Assembly: GCF_023721835.1 (NCBI RefSeq) | Contig: NZ_JAMKFE010000002.1 | Location: 310,001-374,000, forward strand | Reading direction: 5' to 3' | DNA length: 64,000 nt | Origin: Caldimonas mangrovi | Lineage (GTDB): Bacteria; Pseudomonadota; Gammaproteobacteria; Burkholderiales; Burkholderiaceae_C | Part shown: piece after piece, positions 58,124 through 64,000 of the stretch | How positions within the stretch are numbered: position 1 is the stretch's first letter | Layout: each line of letters starts with the position of its first letter | Program-made: the position numbers and the translations under genes | Notes under the pieces: generated by a model | Told to the model about the DNA's origin: nothing | The model's database searches: none | The model's input: only the letters and a program-made list of their open reading frames with translations

Positions 58124-58390
58124 ATGCAAGCCGTGAAGATGTACACCACGCTGGTCTGCCCCTACTGCCAACGCGCCAAGATGCTGCTGAAGCAGCGCGG
58201 TGTCGCCGAGATCGAGGAGATCCGCGTCGACCTCGACCCGGTGCAGCGCGAAGCGATGATGAACATGACCGGCCGGCGCACGGTGCCGCAGATCTTCATC
58301 GGCGACACGCATGTCGGCGGTTGCGACGACCTGATCGCGCTCGACCAACGCGGCGCGCTGACGCCGCTTCTCGAAGGTCAGGCCTCCTGA
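58124..58390 (+). CDS. grxC: Glutaredoxin 3
   Basis: An 88-residue dithiol glutaredoxin reducing protein disulfides with glutathione; a possible electron donor to ribonucleotide reductase. Active site CPYC is in [14 protein letters not shown] near residue 12, the cis-proline segment is RTVPQIFIG near residue 51, and HVGGCDDL near residue 66 binds glutathione. The start is ATG 58124; an upstream in-frame start has no family support. A hairpin terminator follows. Confidence 0.96.
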   Translation: MQAVKMYTTLVCPYCQRAKMLLKQRGVAEIEEIRVDLDPVQREAMMNMTGRRTVPQIFIGDTHVGGCDDLIALDQRGALTPLLEGQAS

Positions 58391-58440
58391 GAACGAGGCG
58401 CGCCGAGCCATCGCGCGGCTCGGACATAATGCGCGATTGC

Positions 58441-58470
58441 AGCCCGCACCACTTCGGTTGCGGGCTTTTT
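58441..58470 (+). terminator. Hairpin terminator between grxC and secB
   Basis: AGCCCGCA (58441-58448) pairs perfectly with TGCGGGCT (58459-58466), followed by TTTTT. Upstream, CGAGCC/GGCTCG (58404-58409, 58417-58422) makes another small stem and CATAAT (58425-58430) resembles a -10. If that -10 is used, the terminator would lie within the secB leader. Confidence 0.8.
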
Positions 58471-58493
58471 CGTTTGAGGAAGACGTTCACACC

Positions 58494-58964
58494 ATGGCCG
58501 ATCAAGACAACAACCCCGTGTTCCAGATCCAGCGCGTCTATGTGAAGGACTTGTCGCTCGAGCAGCCCAACTCGCCGCAGATCCTGCTGGAGCAGGAGCA
58601 GCCCCAGGTCGACATCAACCTGGGCCTCGAAGCCCAGCCGGTGGCCGACGGCGTGTTCGAAGTCTGCGTGGTGGCAACCGTGCACACCAAGGTCAAGGAC
58701 AAGACCCTGTTCCTGGTCGAGGCCAAGCAGGCCGGCATCTTCGAGATCCGCAACATCCCCGAAGACCAGATGAACCCGATCATCGGCATCGCCTGCCCGC
58801 AGATCGTCTACCCCTACCTGCGCGCCGTGGTCGCCGACATGGTCTCGCGCGCCGGGTTCCCGCCGGTGCATCTGGCCGAAGTCAACTTCCAGGCGATGTA
58901 CGAAGCCCAGCAGCAACAGCAGCAGGGCGGCAACGGTGGTTCGCCGATCATCACCAACGCCTGA
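58494..58964 (+). CDS. secB: Protein-export chaperone SecB
   Basis: A 156-residue tetrameric chaperone that holds preproteins unfolded for SecA. The start [20 protein letters not shown] and the segments [10 protein letters not shown] near residue 55, [20 protein letters not shown] near residue 92 and [12 protein letters not shown] near residue 121 are characteristic. The C-terminal tail is polyglutamine/glycine-rich, which is common in SecB. It lies between grxC and gpsA. Confidence 0.97.
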   Translation: MADQDNNPVFQIQRVYVKDLSLEQPNSPQILLEQEQPQVDINLGLEAQPVADGVFEVCVVATVHTKVKDKTLFLVEAKQAGIFEIRNIPEDQMNPIIGIACPQIVYPYLRAVVADMVSRAGFPPVHLAEVNFQAMYEAQQQQQQGGNGGSPIITNA

Positions 58965-58982
58965 TCTGCGCCGGTTGCCCCG

Positions 58983-59963
58983 ATGAACATCACCGTTCTG
59001 GGGGCCGGCGCCTGGGGGACGGCGCTCGCCGCCAGCACGGCGTCGCGGCACCCCACCATGCTGTGGGCGCGGGATCCCGAGCAGGCTGCGCACATGCGGG
59101 CCTTGCGCCGCAACGAGCGCTACCTGCCCGAGGCCGGGTTGCCCGAGGCCTTGCAGGTGACCCCCGATTTCGGCGCCGCGCTGGCACACGCGCGCGATGG
59201 CCTGCTCGTGATCGCCACGCCGATGGCTGCGCTGCGCGAGATGCTCGCGAGCGTCCCGGAGCATGCAAGCGTCTGGTGGCTGTGCAAGGGTTTCGAGGCG
59301 CGCACCGGCTTGCTGGGCCACGAGGTCGCGCGGGAAGTGCAGCCGGGCGCGCGTGCAGGCGTGCTGTCCGGGCCCAGTTTTGCCGTCGAAGTGGCCCGCG
59401 GGCTGCCGACGGCACTGGTGGCTGCGACCACCGATGCGGCGCTTGCCGAAGCGGCCGTGCAGGCCTTTCACAGCGACTCGCTGCGCGTCTACACGTCGGC
59501 CGACCCGGCCGGTGTCGAGGTGGGTGGAGCGGTCAAGAACGTCCTCGCGATCGCAACCGGCATCGCCGACGGCATGGGGCTTGGCCTCAACGCACGTGCC
59601 GCGCTGATCACGCGTGGCCTGGCCGAGATGACCCGCCTGGGCCTTGCGCTCGGCGCGCGCGCCGAAACCTTCATGGGCCTGAGCGGCCTCGGTGACCTGG
59701 TGCTCACCGCCACCGGTGACCTGTCGCGCAACCGGCAGGTCGGGTTGAAGCTGGCCGGCGGGCAATCCCTGTCGCAGATCCTGACCGAGCTCGGCCATGT
59801 CGCCGAGGGCGTCTACAGCGCACCGACGGTGCTGCAGCGTGCACGTGAGTGGGCGGTCGAGATGCCGATCACCGAGGCGGTCGTGCAGGTGCTCGACGGC
59901 CGCTTCACGGCTCGGCAAGGCCTGGAGTATCTGATGGGTCGCAGCGCGCGCTCGGAGTGGTGA
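58983..59963 (+). CDS. gpsA: Glycerol-3-phosphate dehydrogenase (NAD(P)+)
   Basis: Reduces dihydroxyacetone phosphate to sn-glycerol 3-phosphate for phospholipids. The 326-residue protein has the nucleotide-binding start [14 protein letters not shown], the [17 protein letters not shown] segment near residue 134 and the catalytic-lysine motif [19 protein letters not shown] near residue 182. [14 protein letters not shown] near residue 232 and SRNRQVG are further diagnostic pieces. Confidence 0.97.
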   Translation: MNITVLGAGAWGTALAASTASRHPTMLWARDPEQAAHMRALRRNERYLPEAGLPEALQVTPDFGAALAHARDGLLVIATPMAALREMLASVPEHASVWWLCKGFEARTGLLGHEVAREVQPGARAGVLSGPSFAVEVARGLPTALVAATTDAALAEAAVQAFHSDSLRVYTSADPAGVEVGGAVKNVLAIATGIADGMGLGLNARAALITRGLAEMTRLGLALGARAETFMGLSGLGDLVLTATGDLSRNRQVGLKLAGGQSLSQILTELGHVAEGVYSAPTVLQRAREWAVEMPITEAVVQVLDGRFTARQGLEYLMGRSARSEW

Positions 59964-59999
59964 GCTCGACGCACAACGCAAGGACACAAGGAGACTTCG

Positions 60000-60971
60000 A
60001 TGCAACGTCGTGAGCTGTTGAAGAGGGCCGCCGCCGGCTCTGCGGTGATCTGCTGGCCCGCGGTGGCGCAGGCGTGGCCGGCGCGCACGATCAAGCTGGT
60101 CGTGCCGTTCCCGCCGGGGACGTCGCCGGACCTGATCGCGCGCGTGATCGCCGAACCGCTCGCTGCGTCGCTCGGACAGTCCATCGTGGTCGAGAACCGC
60201 CCCGGGGCAGGCGGCAACATCGGTACCGGGCAGGTCGCCAAGGCACCGGCCGACGGCTACACCTTGCTGTTCACGATCCAGGGGCCGCTGGTGACGGCGC
60301 CGCTGCTCAGCAAGAGCCTGCCCTACGACCCCGCGAAAGAACTGGTGCCGGTGTCGCTGGTCGCCACCAGCCCCAATGTGCTGGTGGTGTCGCCGCAGCT
60401 CGGCGTCGAGACCCTGGCTGATTTCGTGCGCGTCGCGAAAGAGCGCCGCGGCCAGCTCAACTACGGCTCGGTCGGCAACGGCAGTGCTTCGCATCTCGCG
60501 ATGGAGCTGTTCAAGGCCCGCGCTGGCATCGACCTGGTCCACGTGCCGTACCAGGGCTTTCCGCAGGTGGTCAACGCGATCCTCGCGGGCCAGGTGCAGG
60601 CCGGTTTCATGGTGCCCGGCATCGCGATGGGGCAGGTACGAGCCGGCAAGCTCAAGGCGCTCGGTGTCACGACGCTCGGCCGCAGCGCCGCACTGCCGGA
60701 GATGCCGACCTTCGCCGAGCTGGGCCACGCCGGCTTCGAGGCCATTTCATGGCAGGCGGTGCTGGCCCCGGCCGGCACGCCGAAGCCGGTCATCGACCGG
60801 CTCAGTACCGAGCTGGTGCGCATCATCAAGAGCGACGAGGTGCGCGGCAGGATGCTCGCGCAGTACTTTAGCGCGGCCGGAACCGCGCCTGAGGCGTTGG
60901 CGAACCTGATGAAAAACGAGCGCGAGAGCTGGGGCCGGGTGATCAAGGCCGCCGGGGTTCAGCCGGAGTGA
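60000..60971 (+). CDS. Bug-family tripartite tricarboxylate solute receptor
   Basis: A periplasmic binding protein of the BugT/TctC family, 323 residues, with a signal peptide (about 1-27, MQRRELLKRAAAGSAVICWP; cut near AQA). The family is widespread in Burkholderiales and binds small carboxylates such as nicotinate or dicarboxylates. Typical segments are LVVPFPPGTSPDLIAR near residue 34, VENRPGAGGNIGT near 64, NYGSVGNGSASHLAMELFK near 155 and VPYQGFPQVVNAILAGQVQ near 182. The ligand cannot be predicted, and no transporter genes lie next to it. Confidence 0.93.
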   Translation: MQRRELLKRAAAGSAVICWPAVAQAWPARTIKLVVPFPPGTSPDLIARVIAEPLAASLGQSIVVENRPGAGGNIGTGQVAKAPADGYTLLFTIQGPLVTAPLLSKSLPYDPAKELVPVSLVATSPNVLVVSPQLGVETLADFVRVAKERRGQLNYGSVGNGSASHLAMELFKARAGIDLVHVPYQGFPQVVNAILAGQVQAGFMVPGIAMGQVRAGKLKALGVTTLGRSAALPEMPTFAELGHAGFEAISWQAVLAPAGTPKPVIDRLSTELVRIIKSDEVRGRMLAQYFSAAGTAPEALANLMKNERESWGRVIKAAGVQPE

Positions 60972-60986
60972 GCCGGGACCCGGGCC

Positions 60987-61457
60987 CTACCCGCCGCCTG
61001 CATAGCCGTTCTGCCGCCACGCCTCGAACACTACCACCGCCACGGTGTTCGAGAGATTGAGGCTGCGCTGCCCCGGGCGCATCGGCAGGCGCACGCGCTG
61101 CACGGCCGGGAACGAAGCACGCAGGTCTGGCGCGAGCCCACGCGTCTCCGAGCCGAACACCAGCCAGTCGCCCGGCTGCCATGCCACTTGTGCAAAGGGC
61201 CGGCTGCCCTGCGTCGTGAATGCGAACAGGCGTTGCGGATCGGGGTGCTGCGCCTCGACGAAGGCAGCCCACGAGGGGTGGCGCCGCACGTCGGCGTACT
61301 CGTGATAGTCCAGACCGGCACGCCGCATCAGCCGGTCTTCCATCGAAAAGCCCAGCGGCTCGACGAGATGCAGCTCGCAGCCGGTGTTGGCCGCCAGGCG
61401 GATCACGTTGCCCGTGTTGGGCGGAATCTCTGGTTCAACGAGCACGATGCGGAACAT
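60987..61457 (-). CDS. trmL: tRNA (cytidine(34)-2'-O)-methyltransferase
   Basis: Methylates the ribose of the wobble nucleotide in tRNA-Leu isoacceptors. A 156-residue SPOUT protein with the trefoil-knot segments: LVEPEIPPNTGNVIRLAANTG near residue 6, FGSETRGLA near residue 101 and RSLNLSNTVAVVVFEAWRQ near residue 130. The start codon is preceded by GATAATCGCG on the minus strand, the same block as before pth, and there is no Shine-Dalgarno sequence. It is convergent with the Bug receptor gene. Confidence 0.96.
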   Translation of the reverse strand: MFRIVLVEPEIPPNTGNVIRLAANTGCELHLVEPLGFSMEDRLMRRAGLDYHEYADVRRHPSWAAFVEAQHPDPQRLFAFTTQGSRPFAQVAWQPGDWLVFGSETRGLAPDLRASFPAVQRVRLPMRPGQRSLNLSNTVAVVVFEAWRQNGYAGGG

Positions 61458-61471
61458 GGCCCGCGATTATC
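61458..61471 (-). promoter_or_regulatory. -10-like hexamer directly before the trmL start
   Basis: On the minus strand GATAAT (plus coordinates 61466-61471) ends eight bases before the trmL ATG. The ten-base block GATAATCGCG and the eight-base distance are the same as before pth. A leaderless transcript is plausible. Confidence 0.4.
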
Positions 61472-61485
61472 GGCGTATGAGTCGT

Positions 61486-62205
61486 TCAATCGAGCGGAGT
61501 GCGGGTGACGACCCACACCTGAACCCCGGCAGCGCCCGCCTGCAGCAGCGTGCGCGCCAGCTCGCCGGCGGTCGCGCCAGTGGTCATCACGTCGTCGACG
61601 ATCGCCACCTGCCGACCGCGCAGCGCACCGAGCCTTCGCGGCTGGACCGCGAAGGCCCCGCGCAGGTTGCTCTGCCGCTGCGGCAGCGACAGATCGATCT
61701 GGTGCGCCGTGTCTCGCAGCCGCAGCAGCCAGTCGGCATGTGCCGGCAGACCCAGCCTGCGCGCCAGCCAGCGGCTCAGCTCCCAGGCCTGGTTGTAGCC
61801 GCGCTCGGCCAGTCGGGCGCGGGACAACGGCACGGGCAATATCAGATCCGGCGATACCGGGTTGCCGGCACGACCTTGCAGCGCGGCGAACAGCCGCTGC
61901 GCCAACGGCTCGACGAGGTCGAGCCCGGCGTGGAACTTGAGGTCGGCGACCAGCCGGCTCCAGGGATAGTGGTGGTCGGCTGCCGCCACCGCGAGCATGA
62001 AGGGCGGTGGGCGCCTCAGGCAAGCACCGCAGGTCGACATGCCATCGGGCACGCGGGCTGCGCAACGCAGGCAGCGTTGCACCTTCGGCGCGAAGCGCGC
62101 AATGCAGGCAGGGCACACGCGTTGCGCCTGCCAGGTGAGGCACACGGCGCAGAGGCTGGGCAGCGACTTCAGCAGTGCCGAGGGGTTCAGCAGGCTCGTG
62201 AACAT
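61486..62205 (-). CDS. ComF-family phosphoribosyltransferase-like protein
   Basis: A 239-residue ComF protein. It has two N-terminal cysteine pairs that look like a zinc finger (LCAVC, CPACIARF, RCLRCAARV, CGACL; residues 19-64), then a phosphoribosyltransferase domain ending in the PRPP loop VAIVDDVMTTGATAGEL near residue 200. In Haemophilus and Bacillus, ComF is needed for DNA uptake; here no other competence gene is adjacent, although the window carries pilus regulators. Start at ATG 62205 after GGAGA. Confidence 0.9.
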   Translation of the reverse strand: MFTSLLNPSALLKSLPSLCAVCLTWQAQRVCPACIARFAPKVQRCLRCAARVPDGMSTCGACLRRPPPFMLAVAAADHHYPWSRLVADLKFHAGLDLVEPLAQRLFAALQGRAGNPVSPDLILPVPLSRARLAERGYNQAWELSRWLARRLGLPAHADWLLRLRDTAHQIDLSLPQRQSNLRGAFAVQPRRLGALRGRQVAIVDDVMTTGATAGELARTLLQAGAAGVQVWVVTRTPLD

Positions 62206-62287
62206 AGTTCTCCGTGAAGGGAGGCCCGGGCCGTTCCTGCACCCGTCGCCCACAGGGCGGCCGTGCGCTCAATATACTGCGGGGCCC

Positions 62288-63166
62288 ATGCCGACTTCCT
62301 CCCGCATCTTCGACCCCGTTGCCACAGCCGCATGGTGGCGCTCGGGCGCCGAGGCGCCGTGGCTGCACGGCGAAGTCGCGCGCCGCATGTCCGGGCGGCT
62401 GGAGATCATGAAGGCGCGTCCACGGCATGTGCTCGACTGGTGGAGTTCGCGCTCGGCGAGTCGCGAGCTGTTGCGCGAGCACTATCCGCAGGCGGAACTC
62501 ACTGCAGTCGAGCCCACCGACGCAGCGCGCGACGCGTGGATCGCCGCGCAGCGCCGACCCTGGTGGTCGCCGTCGCACTGGGCCAAGGGGCCGTCTGCGC
62601 TGGCCGAGCCGCAAGCCGGTGCCGCCGCAGCCGAGCTGTTGTGGGCCAACATGGTGCTGCATTGGGCCGCCGACCCCGCGCAGATGATCGCCCGCTGGCA
62701 CCAGGCGCTCGCGGTCGACGGGTTCCTGATGTTCTCGTGCTTCGGGCCGGACACCGTGCAGGAACTGCGTACGCTGCATGCACGTCACGGCCACGGTCCG
62801 GCTGGCGCCGAGTTCGTCGACATGCACGACCTCGGCGACATGATGGTGCAGGCCGGCTTCGCCGACCCGGTGATGGACATGGAGCACATCACGCTGACCT
62901 GGGAGACGCCGGAGCAGGCGCTGGCCGAGTTGCGCACGCTCGGGCGCAACACCCATCCCGGGCGGCACGCCGGGCTGCGCACACCGCGCTGGAAGGCAGC
63001 GCTGCTCGAGCAATTGGCGGCCGGTGCATCACGCGTCGCGATCAGCTTCGAGATCGTCTACGGCCATGCATTCAAGGGCGCTCCACGTGCGTCCGCCGGC
63101 GGCGAGACACGTGTGCCGCTGGCCGACATGCGGGCGATGGTGCGCTCATCGCAACGGCCGCGGTGA
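62288..63166 (+). CDS. BioC-like SAM-methyltransferase family protein
   Basis: A 292-residue protein that resembles BioC-type malonyl-carrier methyltransferases in length and in the central segment LLWANMVLHWAADPAQMIARWHQAL near residue 117, and has FSCFGPDTVQELR near 150. The expected glycine-rich SAM motif I is not visible: the aligned stretch reads VLDWWSSRSASREL (near residue 48). The second half is well preserved. It may be a divergent or inactive member. TATACT at 62273-62278 lies nine bases before the ATG. It is divergent from comF. Confidence 0.75.
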   Translation: MPTSSRIFDPVATAAWWRSGAEAPWLHGEVARRMSGRLEIMKARPRHVLDWWSSRSASRELLREHYPQAELTAVEPTDAARDAWIAAQRRPWWSPSHWAKGPSALAEPQAGAAAAELLWANMVLHWAADPAQMIARWHQALAVDGFLMFSCFGPDTVQELRTLHARHGHGPAGAEFVDMHDLGDMMVQAGFADPVMDMEHITLTWETPEQALAELRTLGRNTHPGRHAGLRTPRWKAALLEQLAAGASRVAISFEIVYGHAFKGAPRASAGGETRVPLADMRAMVRSSQRPR

Positions 63167-63228
63167 GCGGCTGCAAGCCATTCGCCGAAGACTGCACACG
63201 AGACGCTTCTGATCTTCGTCAAGGCCGG

Positions 63229-63258
63229 TTGTGACGGGTCTTTGCGCTGCGCTAAAAT
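63229..63258 (+). promoter_or_regulatory. Sigma-70-like promoter for the DUF2244 gene
   Basis: TTGTGA (63229-63234), an 18-base spacer and TAAAAT (63253-63258) form a good promoter, five of six at the -10. It would start a transcript near 63265, with a leader of about 75-95 bases before the DUF2244 gene, and may also drive the downstream cytochrome oxidase genes. Confidence 0.6.
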
Positions 63259-63337
63259 CCTTCGGTTTGGTTGGGTAGGTTCCGCAGTCGTTACAGCCTC
63301 GGACTTGTCCGGCCCAGGTGACTGGAGCAGTAGCACC

Positions 63338-63904
63338 GTGGCGACCGTCGCTTCACCCATGCCCGTGCCTGGCCCTTTGCGGTTCGGGCAGGTCGTCCGG
63401 CAGGGCGACTGCGAGTCGGGCACGCAGTGGGGCGTGGAGTGGGTCCTCAAGCGCAACTGCTCCATTTCTCCGCGGCAGTTGATGGCGGTGTACGCCTCTC
63501 TGTGCGTGGTGTCCTTCGGCATTGCCTCCTACTTCTGGGCGCACGGCGCCAGGGTGGTGATGTTCTTTGCCTGGGTCGAACTGCTCGGGGTGGCCGCGGC
63601 GATGCTGCTCTATGCGCGCCATGCTGGCGACCGCGAGCGCGTCGCTCTGCAATCGGGCCGCCTGGTGGTGGAGCGTTGCGACGGCAGCAGGACCGAGCGG
63701 GTCGAGTTCGACCCCCGCCGGGTGAGGGTCGAGTGCCCGGACCATGCGGAGGCGCTGATCGTGTTGTCGGCGCGCGGAACGAGCGTGGAGATCGGGCAGC
63801 ACGTGAGGCCCGGACTGCGCGCTCGCCTGGCCGAAGAATTGCGCACCGCGCTGCGCGACGCTGCCGTCCTTCGTGACGAAGGGTGGTCAGCGCAGCGCCG
63901 GTGA
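63338..63904 (+). CDS. DUF2244 family membrane protein
   Basis: A protein of about 188 residues (GTG at 63338) or 181 (ATG at 63359, MPVPGPLRFG). Two transmembrane helices (about 53-72 and 76-95) form a hairpin; the DUF2244 core includes NCSISPRQLMAVYASLC before them and RRVRVECPDH after. DUF2244 proteins are found near cytochrome oxidase genes in Burkholderiales and their role is unknown. An earlier in-frame start at 63242 overlaps the promoter and was rejected. Confidence 0.8.
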   Translation: MATVASPMPVPGPLRFGQVVRQGDCESGTQWGVEWVLKRNCSISPRQLMAVYASLCVVSFGIASYFWAHGARVVMFFAWVELLGVAAAMLLYARHAGDRERVALQSGRLVVERCDGSRTERVEFDPRRVRVECPDHAEALIVLSARGTSVEIGQHVRPGLRARLAEELRTALRDAAVLRDEGWSAQRR

Positions 63905-63932
63905 AGAGAGTTTGAAAACTGAAGTGACCACG

Positions 63933-64000
63933 ATGAAGACCATGAAAGCTCTTTGGCACAAGGTGGGGCAGGCGAGCCTCGGGTTGGGCGCGGCGCTTGC
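63933..64000 (+). CDS. Partial gene, probable cytochrome c oxidase subunit II (coxB)
   Basis: The window ends inside this gene after 22 codons: MKTMKALWHKVGQASLGLGAAL, a typical basic start followed by the beginning of a signal peptide. A GTG nine bases upstream (63924) is an in-frame alternative. Identification as coxB is by position (downstream of a DUF2244 gene) and by signal-peptide character only. Confidence 0.45.
   Translation, partial: MKTMKALWHKVGQASLGLGAAL

Overview
The window is a high-GC (roughly two-thirds G+C), gene-dense chromosomal segment from a betaproteobacterium of the order Burkholderiales. Gene content and order (rubredoxin-pilG-pilH-pilI-pilJ-chpA beside divergent thiD-hemL, aroQ-accB-accC, nrdA-nrdB, ruvX-pyrR-pyrB-pyrC', grxC-secB-gpsA, a Bug-type solute receptor) point to the Rubrivivax/Leptothrix/Methylibium part of the order. 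That finer placement is an inference from remembered gene order, not a computed phylogeny. There are no rRNA or tRNA genes, phage genes, insertion sequences or CRISPR arrays that I can see.

Layout. 1-3 kb (+): prs, rplY, pth and a small exported DUF4124 protein. 3-4.4 kb (-): ferredoxin, coaD, rsmD. 4.5-7.9 kb: the two SRP GTPases ftsY (+) and ffh (-) point toward each other around a DUF2726 protein. 7.9-13.1 kb (+): a CcsA-like membrane protein, a PP0621-type small protein, the pilS-pilR two-component system and ampD. 13.3-19 kb (+): nrdA-nrdB behind a promoter framed by two NrdR-box-like palindromes, then a lysine/alanine-repeat histone-like gene and a DUF167 protein. 19-31 kb (-): a long run of mostly housekeeping genes (PfkB kinase, DUF3426 protein, prmA, accC, accB, aroQ, tlpA-like, an unknown gene, mtgA, aroE, tonB-like, RNB exonuclease, YqiA-like esterase). 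31-34 kb (+): a large zinc-metalloprotease lipoprotein. 34-37.8 kb (-): mpl, hemL, thiD. 37.9-49.5 kb (+): rubredoxin, the Pil-Chp chemosensory cluster and a diguanylate cyclase. 49.5-64 kb: photolyase (-), then yqgE-ruvX-pyrR-pyrB-pyrC'-plsC and a degenerate HD-GYP protein (+), gpmA (-), rhodanese-grxC-secB-gpsA-Bug receptor (+), trmL and comF (-), a BioC-like methyltransferase, a DUF2244 protein and the start of a probable coxB (+).

How the genes work together. PilS/PilR (pilin transcription) and PilG/H/I/J/ChpA (pilus chemosensory control) both serve type IV pili, and two neighbouring proteins are c-di-GMP related (an apparently active GGDEF cyclase and an apparently dead HD-GYP protein). 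Nucleotide supply is well represented (prs, nrdAB, pyrR-pyrB-pyrC'), as are cell-wall synthesis and recycling (mtgA, mpl, ampD) and protein targeting (ftsY, ffh, secB).

I did not find a convincing undescribed multi-gene system: this is mainly core genome. The best second looks are regulatory or degenerative: the NrdR-box/promoter overlay before nrdA, a helical-period direct repeat inside the aroQ promoter spacer, palindromes between thiD and rubredoxin, an in-frame palindromic repeat inside mpl, start sites with -10-like hexamers directly before the start codon, and several enzyme-like proteins lacking expected catalytic residues.
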